DNA from: Paraglaciecola sp.
GTDB taxonomy: Bacteria; Pseudomonadota; Gammaproteobacteria; Enterobacterales; Alteromonadaceae
Assembly (NCBI GenBank): GCA_009993955.1
Contig: JAACSL010000011.1
Coordinates: 1 to 64,000 of the forward strand
Direction of reading: 5' to 3'
Length of the DNA: 64,000 nt
Positions 45,705 through 54,433 of this stretch are shown here, in pieces (the first letter of the stretch is position 1; each line of letters starts with the position of its first letter). The notes beneath the pieces are model-generated. The model saw only the letters and a program-made list of their open reading frames with translations, did no database searches and was not told the DNA's origin. A program made the position numbers and the translations under genes.

Positions 45705-48056
45705 ATGCACAAGTTACTGCCGACCTCGTTGAGGGAGAACGTTTGGCGTGTTTACTGGGTAAGTGTGTTTGGCATAATATTGAATAGTGCGGTGCAAATG
45801 GATGTAGCTAAAATAGCATTCAACAAATGTTTTTATTTCAAGTTGCTCCGCAGTTTAAGGCTAGTGGTGTTGGGGTACTTAGTGTTTTTTGGTTCAGTAC
45901 TTTTGGCAGTTGAACCTGAAGTTGACTGCAAAAGTTGTCATGAAAATGTTTATACAAAGTGGCAACAATCTGATCATGCAAAAGCCATGGCCATGGCTGA
46001 CAAAGACTCTGTTTTAGGTGATTTTTCTGGCGTCGAAATCCAACACTATTCACAACGTGTTGCTTTTTTTATCAAAGACGCTGCATATTATGCTGATCTC
46101 AGCGAAGCAGGGAGCACAAATCGCTATCAATTAAAATATACCTTCGGTCATTATCCTTTGCAGCAGTATTTAGTAGAAAAAAGTGGTGGACGATTGCAAG
46201 TTTTTCCTTTTGCTTGGGATACTCGCCCTGTGCTTGAAGGTGGACAACGTTGGTTTGCAAATTATGCACAGGAAGATGTGCAAACAAACGACCGCTTGCA
46301 TTGGCAGCAAGCCCTGCAAAATTGGAATGGGATGTGTGCGGATTGTCATTCAGATGGTTTGAAGCGACATTACTCTACCAAGAGCGACAGTTTTGCCACC
46401 CATTGGGACAATATTAATGTGGGTTGCCAGTCATGTCACAGCGAAACGCCCGACCATGTAAAGAAAAAGCCCAGCGCAGCCATTATCAACAAAAACACCG
46501 AAACCAAGCAATCAACAGTGCTGAATGACAACATTGTCTTAGCGTTTAATGGTAAGCAAACAATTGGGCAATGGATCCGAGGAGAGCATGACAACGTCGC
46601 TCACTGGCAAGGTGAAAAGCGTGATAATCAGTTTATGGAGAACTGTTTTGCCTGTCATTCACTGCGTTCGCCACTAACGGATGGCATTGACCAGCGTAGC
46701 GCTTTTTTAGATCAATTTAGCCCTAGCTTAATCGTACCTTCGCTCTACCACGCTGACGGTCAGATTAAGGAAGAAGCTTACGTTTATGGTTCTTTTTTAC
46801 AGAGTAAAATGTTCACTGCTGGGGTGAATTGTCTTGATTGTCATGACTCGCACACTATGCAAGTGAAGACACAAAGCAACGCGCTTTGTTTGCAATGTCA
46901 CAATGCCGAGGTTTACCAACAAGCTACACATACTCGTCATCAAGCAGACTTTGAAGGGGGGCAGTGTGTCAATTGCCACATGCCTCAAACAACTTACATG
47001 GGCGTGGATAAAAGACGCGATCATAGCTTAACCATCCCGCGCCCAGATTTATCAATAAAATATGCAACACCCAATGCCTGCAATCAATGCCATCAGGATC
47101 AATCACCGCAGTGGAGTGCAAATGCGCTGGAAAAATGGTTTGGTCAACCCGAAGGATTAAGTGCCGCAGAGCAAGGATTCCCCGACTTAATGCAAGGTGG
47201 CTCGCTGTCCCAAAAGCAGCATATCGCATTAATTGATGATAAAACGCTTAGTGTAATCAAGCGAGCTAGTGCATTGGCATTGTTAGGCAATTCAGTGCCA
47301 GAGTTAAGTGACAAACTGATTAAACCCTGGGTCACTTCGGAGCAACCCTTGCTACGTTTAGCGAGTGCAAAAATAGGCTATTTGTTGCCAGTCAAAGAGC
47401 GGCTAAAAAGTTTTACACTGTTACTTGGTGACAAGTACAAGGCAATCAGAGTCGCCGCTGCTAATCACTTGCTGAATATAGGTTTGCACAACAACCCTGC
47501 TTTTACCCAAGCGTTTAAGGAATTAGTGAGCAGCAATGAAATGAATCTCTGGAGCGGTGAAGGTAACTTAAATCAAAGCTTGATCCACATGCGTTTAGGA
47601 GAGAACGACCAAGCAGTTGCCGTTTTACTGCACGGTATTAAGGTGGACCCTTATTTTGAACCCAATTATGTCAATTTAGCTGAAATCTACCGAGTTTCAG
47701 CAAAACCAGAGTTAGAGTTAGGTATTATTCAACAAGCCTTACAAGCTGTTCCTGACTCTGCCCTGTTCCATTACAACTACGGTTTGTGGTTTATTAGGCA
47801 ACAGCAGAAAGCCAATGCAGTGACTGAATTTCGTCAAGCAGCGACACTGGCACCCAGTAATGAGCAGTTTGCCTATATGTATTTTTTAGGTTTAGATGCC
47901 AATGGTGATACCTTGCAAGCGCTGCGTGAGCTGAAAAGTGCGTTAAAGCATTACAATAATAATGCTCAACTCATCCAATTAGGTTTGAGTTTTGCACAAA
48001 AGCTCAACGATAGAGAGGCTTTCGATGAATTACAAAAAAGTATGCATGACAAATAA
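45705..48056 (+). CDS. Octahaem c-type cytochrome with C-terminal TPR domain
   Basis: 783 residues. Eight CxxCH haem sites: CKSCH, CADCH, CQSCH, CFACH, CLDCH, CLQCH, CVNCH, CNQCH, all in the first 60 percent. The last 250 residues are helical: a HEAT-like stretch (LIDDKTLSVIKRASALALLGNSVPEL) then TPR repeats (FEPNYVNLAEIYRVSAKPELELGIIQQALQAVPDSALFHYNYGLWF). Exported: hydrophobic segment LRLVVLGYLVFFGSVLLAV just before the first haem. The ATG at 45705 has AGGAG eight bases upstream but leaves a 45-residue leader before the signal; an internal ATG may be the real start. Electron-transfer or redox enzyme in the periplasm; reaction unknown. Confidence 0.87.
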   Translation: MHKLLPTSLRENVWRVYWVSVFGIILNSAVQMDVAKIAFNKCFYFKLLRSLRLVVLGYLVFFGSVLLAVEPEVDCKSCHENVYTKWQQSDHAKAMAMADKDSVLGDFSGVEIQHYSQRVAFFIKDAAYYADLSEAGSTNRYQLKYTFGHYPLQQYLVEKSGGRLQVFPFAWDTRPVLEGGQRWFANYAQEDVQTNDRLHWQQALQNWNGMCADCHSDGLKRHYSTKSDSFATHWDNINVGCQSCHSETPDHVKKKPSAAIINKNTETKQSTVLNDNIVLAFNGKQTIGQWIRGEHDNVAHWQGEKRDNQFMENCFACHSLRSPLTDGIDQRSAFLDQFSPSLIVPSLYHADGQIKEEAYVYGSFLQSKMFTAGVNCLDCHDSHTMQVKTQSNALCLQCHNAEVYQQATHTRHQADFEGGQCVNCHMPQTTYMGVDKRRDHSLTIPRPDLSIKYATPNACNQCHQDQSPQWSANALEKWFGQPEGLSAAEQGFPDLMQGGSLSQKQHIALIDDKTLSVIKRASALALLGNSVPELSDKLIKPWVTSEQPLLRLASAKIGYLLPVKERLKSFTLLLGDKYKAIRVAAANHLLNIGLHNNPAFTQAFKELVSSNEMNLWSGEGNLNQSLIHMRLGENDQAVAVLLHGIKVDPYFEPNYVNLAEIYRVSAKPELELGIIQQALQAVPDSALFHYNYGLWFIRQQQKANAVTEFRQAATLAPSNEQFAYMYFLGLDANGDTLQALRELKSALKHYNNNAQLIQLGLSFAQKLNDREAFDELQKSMHDK

Positions 48057-48271
48057 CGTCAATCCTTTTTGTCAGTTAATGCCGATTCATTCGCATGGCC
48101 ATCGCCCACGCAGCTAATTTAGCTAACTTGTGGTTCGCTTAATCAAAATACAAAAACGAGATGATGCCGATTGATTTATTCAGGTGCTGGTTAGGACAGC
48201 TTTAATTGTTCCGGTGATGCTGTATGCTTTGTATTCAAAGCGTTTTTTAGATTGAGTAGGAATGCCAAGCA

Positions 48272-50410
48272 GTGAAAAAATTTATTGTTGAGCTAAAACG
48301 CCGAAGGCTGCTACAGACGCTGTTGGTTTATATAACGTTTGCTTGGTTGGTTTTGCAAGTTGTCGGCGTAATGGGCAGCATGATCCCCGTCGATCCTTTG
48401 CTGGGCAAAATTACTTTACTAGTCTTGGTGTGTGCCTTACCGGTTGCTGCGTTCCTGAGTTGGCATTTTGATGTAACCACTCAGGGCATCACACGTACTC
48501 CCAGTTTGGAAGAAGAAGCCAGCCTCAACATCCAGCCGTTTGGTACTAAAAATTGGTTGCTGTTGGCCTTATTAGTCTCGGTGTGTAGTGTAATCGGTAG
48601 CCAATATTTTACGGTGATCAAAAGCCAATATCTGGCTGAGCAAAGCCGATTGGCGGCGATTCAAAAAGCCGACTCTATCGCGGTACTGCCGTTTGTGGAT
48701 CAAAGTGCACAAAAAGATCAAGGCTACCTCGCGTTGGGGGTGTCAGAAGAAATCACCAGCTTACTTGGCCGTTCGGAAGGTTTTCGGGTTATGGCTTCGC
48801 GCTCCAGTCAAATTTTGGTCGAAAAAGGCTTTAGCCCCATCGAGATAGGTCAACGCCTAGACGTGGCTACGGTGTTAACCGGCTCTCTGCAAGCCACAGA
48901 TCAACGCCTAAAAATTCGGGTAGAGCTCATAGACAGCGCAAGCGGTAAAACTCTATGGACCGAAAGTTTTATGCGCGAACTCAAAGATGTCTTTGCCATT
49001 GAAAGTGAGATTGGCCGAGCTGTGGTGAATTTATTGCAAGATAAATTTCTTGTTGCCGGAGATTTTAGCAGTTTATCGGCTACCAATAGCACCGATGCTT
49101 ATGTGCTCTACCTCAAAGGCCGTGAGGCATACCGCAAACAAACCACCGAATCCATGCAATCTGCACGCAAGCTATTTGAACAAGCCGTAGCCCTCGACCC
49201 AGAATATGCCAAAGGCTATGTGGGTTTAGCGGATACCTTGGTTTTGCTGGCCGAGGGTGGCACCCGCTTTGGGGTGCTGAAAACCGATATTGCTGCCACC
49301 TTAGCCCAACAAAATATTGATAAAGCCCTAAGTCGTCAGCCACAGATGGCCGAAGCCTATGCTGTGCAGGGTTATATTTATTTCATGTTGGATGACTTTG
49401 ACAGGGCCTTGACTGAATACGCCAAAGCCATAGAACTTAACCCCAGTTTAGCGATTGCCTACATGTGGCAATCGCTAACGTTTAATACACTTCAGCAATT
49501 TGATGAGGCAATTTCCGCTCAACAAAAAGCCCAAGCCCTTGACCCTCTATTTTTGACCAGTACTTACAATTTGGGCATGTTGTTATCGTGGCGAGGTCGA
49601 TATGAGGAAGCCGAAACAATATTCAAACAACTCATGCTAGATTTTCCCGACTCCACCTTTCCTCATGAAGGCTTGGCTGATATGTATTTTAGCCGAGGTG
49701 ATTTTGTCGGCGCCATTCGCGAGGGAAAACTGGCCGCAGAACTGTCGCCAGATAATCAAGATTTAGCTTACAAGCTTTTAGGACCTCTGAGTCAGTTAGG
49801 CTTAACAGATATTTTAAAGAAAAAGACTAGCGATCCTTTTTGGGAGGCAACGCTGTTAATTTTTGAAAAAAAATATGAGGAGTTATTTAAAAAAATGGCG
49901 TTTGAGGTGGCGGCTAATCCAGATGATTATTGGGTGGCCTTTGAAGCAGGTTGGTATCACGCTCTGTTTGGCAATAGAAAAACAGCGCAACAGTTGCTTA
50001 CGGAAAAACTCACTCTCATAGATGAAACAGAAATGTTTGGTATGCCTTATTGTTCGCCTGCAATCGAGGTAGCGTGGGCTGAAAAAAGCTTGGGTAATCA
50101 AGTTCAGGCTTTCAATTTAATAAGCAAATGTAAAACACTTTTAAATGAGCAACTTGATGCCTCGATTATTTACTCCGAACTCTACTATCTGTCGGCACGT
50201 ATTTATGCCTTAGAAGGTAAACCGGAGGACGCCGTCAAGGCTTTATCCGCAGCCATCAACAAAGGCTGGCGTGAGTGGTGGACTCAATACGACCCCTTGT
50301 TGTCAAGTTTGCAAAATGAGCCTGAATTTCAAATGCTTATTGCATTTTTGGAGCAAGACTTAACACGACAACGTAGCGAAGCCCAAAAACTGTTTGAGGA
50401 AAATCCGTAG
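48272..50410 (+). CDS. Membrane protein with TolB-like N-domain and TPR repeats
   Basis: 712 residues, GTG start with AGGAA upstream. Begins FIVELKRRRLLQTLLVYITFAWLVLQV, two early helices, a third helix at about residue 95, then DSIAVLPFVDQSAQKDQGYLALGVSEEITSLLGRSEGFRVMAS, which is the TolB-N/FlgO-like domain (nucleotide-cyclase-associated family), and from about residue 265 a series of TPRs (ARKLFEQAVALDPEYAKGYVGLADTLVLL, DRALTEYAKAIELNPSLAIAYMW). No catalytic domain is seen. Such proteins are often regulators or scaffolds at the inner membrane. 215 bp after the octahaem gene, same strand; the shared TPR theme may be coincidental. Confidence 0.8.
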   Translation: MKKFIVELKRRRLLQTLLVYITFAWLVLQVVGVMGSMIPVDPLLGKITLLVLVCALPVAAFLSWHFDVTTQGITRTPSLEEEASLNIQPFGTKNWLLLALLVSVCSVIGSQYFTVIKSQYLAEQSRLAAIQKADSIAVLPFVDQSAQKDQGYLALGVSEEITSLLGRSEGFRVMASRSSQILVEKGFSPIEIGQRLDVATVLTGSLQATDQRLKIRVELIDSASGKTLWTESFMRELKDVFAIESEIGRAVVNLLQDKFLVAGDFSSLSATNSTDAYVLYLKGREAYRKQTTESMQSARKLFEQAVALDPEYAKGYVGLADTLVLLAEGGTRFGVLKTDIAATLAQQNIDKALSRQPQMAEAYAVQGYIYFMLDDFDRALTEYAKAIELNPSLAIAYMWQSLTFNTLQQFDEAISAQQKAQALDPLFLTSTYNLGMLLSWRGRYEEAETIFKQLMLDFPDSTFPHEGLADMYFSRGDFVGAIREGKLAAELSPDNQDLAYKLLGPLSQLGLTDILKKKTSDPFWEATLLIFEKKYEELFKKMAFEVAANPDDYWVAFEAGWYHALFGNRKTAQQLLTEKLTLIDETEMFGMPYCSPAIEVAWAEKSLGNQVQAFNLISKCKTLLNEQLDASIIYSELYYLSARIYALEGKPEDAVKALSAAINKGWREWWTQYDPLLSSLQNEPEFQMLIAFLEQDLTRQRSEAQKLFEENP

Positions 50411-50438
50411 GCTGCAGTTTAAAGGTATTTAGAAACAA

Positions 50439-50460
50439 AAAAGGCGCCTAGGCGCCTTTT
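50439..50460. terminator. Perfect bidirectional terminator
   Basis: AAAAGGCGCC (50439-50448), TA, GGCGCCTTTT (50451-50460). A-run on one side and T-run on the other. It separates the TPR gene from the convergent PEP-CTERM-like gene. Confidence 0.92.
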
Positions 50461-50490
50461 AGAGTTGTATTACCAAAGGTTGAAAACTGC

Positions 50491-51594
50491 TTAAACCTTG
50501 CGTGAGGATCTTTGCTTACGTCTCAAACCCATACCTGCCAAGCCTGAAACCAGCATGCCGATTGAAGCAGGGGCACTGACTACGCTGTCCACGGGGTCGT
50601 TAGGGCCTGAACTCACTGGCAAGATACGTAGCAGCTCAAAATCAGACGTAAAAAACTGGCTTGGGTCAACTCGTTCATCACGTTCCCCAATGCCTGTTGT
50701 GCCACATATCTCAAATTCGGGTTCCGGTGGCTGGACTGGCGCAGGGCCAATCATACCGTTGTCTTCCCACGCAATAAAAGCATTATCCCACATCTCATAG
50801 GGCCCATTAGCCGCATAGTAGGAGTCGTAGTCTGGATTAACATCACAGACCTCTCTTAAACTGACTTCATCGCCTGGGCGGTTGCGATCATAAAAAAATG
50901 TGCCAGCTGAGGAATAAAAACTGACATTAACCTTGATTTGATAGTCACCAGCAAACAGATCGACAGGCGCAGCAGTGTTTAAAATCACCGAACCGTTGTC
51001 TACAAAACCGCCCAAATTCCATGTATTACCCCCACCAACTATTTGCCAGTTGACACTGTAATTGACATCGGGGGTACCAAAATCCAGACTGAAAAAACCA
51101 AAAGTGAACAGGTCTTCACCATAGTCAAATTCCCATACACAAGGGGTGCCTTCGGTTTTGGCTCGCACTTGTGCATCATATTTATCGTTTATGGCATTCT
51201 CTGCCGCGGTATAAGCAGCGTAATATTCAGCATCAGGTAAACTCTGGTCGATGTTGTTAGAAATATCGTCTAATTCGCTACGTCTATACGCTTCAATATC
51301 CTCGACCTCATCTTGTGTATATCCTCGAATACACTCGCTAGGTACTGAACCTAATCCACGACCGCCGCCTCCCACTGTGCGTGTTTTAATGCCGGCGTTA
51401 GTAAAACTAGCCATTCCCTCTGCTGTAATGCCGAGACTGTTGACATAGGCATTGGGCACATAGTAATAACCTTCGGAGTAGTTACTGCTAAGGTCACCGC
51501 GACCAGAACTTCGAACGAGGCCAGCTTCGGCAAATTGACTGTATAAAAATGGAGTAATTAACGACAGGGTGAGCAGAGATAGTTTACGCGACAT
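50491..51594 (-). CDS. PEP-CTERM-like exported protein
   Basis: 367 residues. Signal peptide SLLTLSLITPFLYSQFAEA, then a secreted, tyrosine/asparagine-rich body with coiled-charged segment (YTQDEVEDIEAYRRSELDDISNNIDQ) and beta-sandwich regions. C-terminus APASIGMLVSGLAGMGLRRK followed by a basic tail: the pattern of a short Pro-containing motif, hydrophobic helix and arginine cluster is that of exosortase sorting signals, in the variant seen in some Alteromonadales where P-x-S replaces PEP. Likely anchored or released at the surface with exopolysaccharide. No exosortase gene is in this window. Confidence 0.75.
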   Translation of the reverse strand: MSRKLSLLTLSLITPFLYSQFAEAGLVRSSGRGDLSSNYSEGYYYVPNAYVNSLGITAEGMASFTNAGIKTRTVGGGGRGLGSVPSECIRGYTQDEVEDIEAYRRSELDDISNNIDQSLPDAEYYAAYTAAENAINDKYDAQVRAKTEGTPCVWEFDYGEDLFTFGFFSLDFGTPDVNYSVNWQIVGGGNTWNLGGFVDNGSVILNTAAPVDLFAGDYQIKVNVSFYSSAGTFFYDRNRPGDEVSLREVCDVNPDYDSYYAANGPYEMWDNAFIAWEDNGMIGPAPVQPPEPEFEICGTTGIGERDERVDPSQFFTSDFELLRILPVSSGPNDPVDSVVSAPASIGMLVSGLAGMGLRRKQRSSRKV

Positions 51595-51717
51595 AGTATT
51601 CCTTAAATGAGTAATTAGTGTAAAAACACATTGGCAAACAATACTGCTGTTGCACTCAACAAGCGTGTTAAAACAAATATGAAATAGTGATAGGTAACAA
51701 GATGACGTTGAAACTAT

Positions 51718-51732
51718 GCAATAACTGTCCCT
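51718..51732 (-). promoter_or_regulatory. Candidate sigma-54 promoter of the PEP-CTERM-like gene
   Basis: On the minus strand AGGGAC-AGTTA-TTGC keeps the GG-N10-GC core of the -24/-12 element, differing at two of six -24 positions. It lies 124 bp upstream of the start codon. PEP-CTERM genes are known in several species to be under sigma-54 and PrsK/PrsR control, so the position fits. By-eye match only. Confidence 0.35.
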
Positions 51733-51859
51733 TATTATTTTTATTGTTTAAAATCAAAGGGATACTGTAATTACAGAGTTCATTTTTTCACGAGGTGTAA
51801 ATATTCTTGACACTTTTGGCTTGAAGAGTAGCGAATAGAACGCAGTAAGCAAGCAGAAA

Positions 51860-52360
51860 TTAAACGCTTTGAGGCAATATCCAGGCCTCACGTGGGTAAT
51901 GGCAAGTATAACCATGGGGGTGTTTTTCAAGGTAATCTTGGTGTTCAGGTTCTGCCTGCCAAAAATCACCTGCTGGTTCAAGGTCGGTGACGACTTTTCC
52001 AGGCCACAAACCAGACTGGTCCACAGCGCTAATAACGTTTACTGCCTCTTCGTACTGTTGTTGAGAGGTGTAAAAAATTGCAGAGCGATAGGAGGTTCCG
52101 CGATCGTTTCCCTGCCGATTGGGTGTGCTAGGGTCATGAATTTGAAAGAAAAATTCGAGAATGTGCCGATAACTTATCACTGAATTATCAAACATAATTT
52201 CGATGGCTTCAGCATGATTACCATGGTTGCGATATGTGGCGTTAACCACCTCTCCACCGGTATATCCCACACGGGTAGATGTGATTCCGGGGCGTTTGCG
52301 AAGCAGATCTTGCATGCCCCAAAAACAGCCGCCTGCTAATACCGCACGTTCGATGGCCAC
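51860..52360 (-). CDS. msrA: Peptide methionine sulfoxide reductase A
   Basis: Repairs methionine-S-sulfoxide. 166 residues, GTG start one base after the msrB stop, with GGAGAG in the msrB tail as ribosome site. Active site [18 protein letters not shown] with catalytic Cys12 in GCFWG; then [24 protein letters not shown] and [23 protein letters not shown]. Cytosolic. Translational coupling to msrB is likely. Confidence 0.95.
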   Translation of the reverse strand: MAIERAVLAGGCFWGMQDLLRKRPGITSTRVGYTGGEVVNATYRNHGNHAEAIEIMFDNSVISYRHILEFFFQIHDPSTPNRQGNDRGTSYRSAIFYTSQQQYEEAVNVISAVDQSGLWPGKVVTDLEPAGDFWQAEPEHQDYLEKHPHGYTCHYPREAWILPQSV

Positions 52361-52361
52361 C

Positions 52362-52805
52362 TTAACTCTCCACCTGAGCTAAGTACTCGCCGTAACCTTT
52401 TGCTGCCATCTCTTCTTTGGGTATAAAACGTAAAGAGGCGGAGTTAATGCAATAACGCAAACCACCGTGTTCTTTGGGGCCGTCTGGAAAAACGTGACCT
52501 AGGTGGCTGTCGCCGTGTTTGGAACGCACTTCAGTGCGCAACATACCATGGGAGGTATCGGTAATTTCATGCACATTGGCCGCTTCGATGGCCTTGGTAA
52601 AACTTGGCCAACCACAGCCTGACTCATACTTGGCTGATGAAGTAAACAGCGGTTCACCTGACACCACATCCACATAAATGCCGGGGCGTTTGTTATACAA
52701 CAATTCACCAGTGCCAGGGCGCTCGGTACCATTTTGCTGGGTCACGCGGTATTGTTCGGCGTTCAGCGCTGCCAGCGCTTCAGCGGTTTTTGCGTATCTC
52801 GTCAT
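52362..52805 (-). CDS. msrB: Peptide methionine sulfoxide reductase B, zinc-less form
   Basis: Repairs methionine-R-sulfoxide. 147 residues from ATG 52805, which has GAGGAGA upstream; an ATG 12 codons earlier is in frame. Motifs: [10 protein letters not shown] and the catalytic cysteine in [11 protein letters not shown]. The two CxxC pairs that bind structural zinc in E. coli MsrB are absent: the equivalent spots read [13 protein letters not shown] and [13 protein letters not shown]. This matches the known zinc-less form. Operon with msrA. Confidence 0.93.
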   Translation of the reverse strand: MTRYAKTAEALAALNAEQYRVTQQNGTERPGTGELLYNKRPGIYVDVVSGEPLFTSSAKYESGCGWPSFTKAIEAANVHEITDTSHGMLRTEVRSKHGDSHLGHVFPDGPKEHGGLRYCINSASLRFIPKEEMAAKGYGEYLAQVES

Positions 52806-52939
52806 ATTCTCCTCGGTACTTATATTGCTGATTGAAAACACAGATCTCTGTAGCAGACCTTAGCAACAGGGGATTTGTTTCACATGGCCTTATGAGTACC
52901 CACAGGCATAGCTTAAGATCATCTTGTGCATGGAAATAC

Positions 52940-54376
52940 CTAGATTAATTGTTCAGAACTAGCTTGCTTGAGCTGCAAAATCTTAACGTTAAAAAAAGCA
53001 AATAGCAGCGCTATCACTGGATTGATGAGGTTAAAAAAGCAATAGGGCAGGTAGGCAATGGTAGCAACGGTTAAGGTGCCTGCCATAAACACCCCACATG
53101 CATTCCAAGGTATCAGGGGCGACGTCAAGGTGCCCGCATCTTCTAATGTTCGCGATAAGTTAACGCTATCTAGCTGGCGTTTTGCATATTCCCCTTGCCA
53201 CATGTGACCGGGTAATACCAGCGACATGTATTGGTCACCCGTGACCACATTCACGCCAATGCAGGTCGCCATGGTTGAAGAAATAAGTGAAAACGTCGAG
53301 CGCACAAAGCGGAGCATGAGGCGCATGATTACATCGATATAGCCAATTTTTTGCAAGACGCCGGTCATCATCATTGAAGCTAGCACCAACCACACCATGT
53401 TCACCATGGCCGCCATGCCACCCCGCGACAAGAGATCGTTGACGCTGGCATTGGTGGTTTCGATTGAAAAACCCTGAAATAGCGCCACCCACAATGCCTT
53501 GATGAGCTGCAAGCCTTGTTCGCTGCCGGCGAATGTCAACAGTGCCTGGTATTGAAACACCACGGTAAACCCACAGGCCAATAACGATACGCCCATGATC
53601 GCTAAAAAAGCAGGCACCCGTTTAATCGCAAGCCACAAGAGCAACACAATGGGGATTAAATTAATCGGAGAAATAACAAAGTGCTGCTCCAGGGTTTGCA
53701 CAAAGGCGATAATGTCGGTTTGACTGCCGGCACTCACGGGTTCACGCAAACCCAGAAACAAAAACAGCAATACCGCTAGGGAAAAGCTTGGCAGCGAAAC
53801 CCAGGCCATATGCCGAATGTGCTCAAACAACTCGCTGCCTGCCACCGCCGGCGCTAAGTTAGTGGTTTCTGACAACGGTGACATTTTGTCGCCAAAATAC
53901 GCGCCAGAGACAATGGCTCCTGCGGTAATGTCGGGTGATAAATTAAAGCCGTAAGACACGCCAATTAAGGCCACCCCGATGGTGGCGGCAGTTGTCCAAG
54001 AACTGCCGATGCAAGTAGCGACCAAAGCGCAGATTAAGCAGCACAGTGGGTAAAAATAGGTAGGGGATAAAATACTTAAACCATAGTACAGCAGGCTTGG
54101 CACCGCGCCGCTTAACATCAAACTGCCGATGAGTGCGCCAATGGCTAAAAAAATCAGATTAGGGCTCACGGTCTTCGCTGAAGAAGCCACAATGCTTTGT
54201 TCTATCTGTGTCCAACTAACGCCGTTCTTTAAACCCACTAAAGCAGCTAAAAAACCTATCACCAACATCGCTACCTGAGTGGCACCGGACAGCGCATCGC
54301 TGCCAAAAATGCCGATTACTGCCCCCATCACCGTCAACAAAATTACCGTGACGATGAGCGCATCGATGCGACTCAT
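52940..54376 (-). CDS. nhaC: Na+/H+ antiporter NhaC
   Basis: 478 residues with about eleven membrane helices, family length. Characteristic segments: GALIGSLMLSGAVPSLLYYGL, CIGSSWTTAATIGVALIGVSYGFN, SGAYFGDKMSPLSETTNLAPAVAG, and TGDQYMSLVLPGHMW. Moves protons in and Na+ (or an organic anion/cation in some relatives) across the inner membrane. It lies 57 bp downstream of the FAD oxidoreductase on the same strand, so it may import or exchange the substrate of the neighbouring oxidation module. Confidence 0.92.
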   Translation of the reverse strand: MSRIDALIVTVILLTVMGAVIGIFGSDALSGATQVAMLVIGFLAALVGLKNGVSWTQIEQSIVASSAKTVSPNLIFLAIGALIGSLMLSGAVPSLLYYGLSILSPTYFYPLCCLICALVATCIGSSWTTAATIGVALIGVSYGFNLSPDITAGAIVSGAYFGDKMSPLSETTNLAPAVAGSELFEHIRHMAWVSLPSFSLAVLLFLFLGLREPVSAGSQTDIIAFVQTLEQHFVISPINLIPIVLLLWLAIKRVPAFLAIMGVSLLACGFTVVFQYQALLTFAGSEQGLQLIKALWVALFQGFSIETTNASVNDLLSRGGMAAMVNMVWLVLASMMMTGVLQKIGYIDVIMRLMLRFVRSTFSLISSTMATCIGVNVVTGDQYMSLVLPGHMWQGEYAKRQLDSVNLSRTLEDAGTLTSPLIPWNACGVFMAGTLTVATIAYLPYCFFNLINPVIALLFAFFNVKILQLKQASSEQLI

Positions 54377-54433
54377 AGGCCTAGCCGTGAGATTTTCAGG
54401 TGGCGCGATAGGTTTCCCCTTAGCTGTGTTGGC

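Noticed and set aside
45485-45787. 100-codon open frame before the octahaem gene
   Set aside because: Overlaps the cytochrome gene, low-complexity Cys/Leu composition, no ribosome site and no recognisable family.
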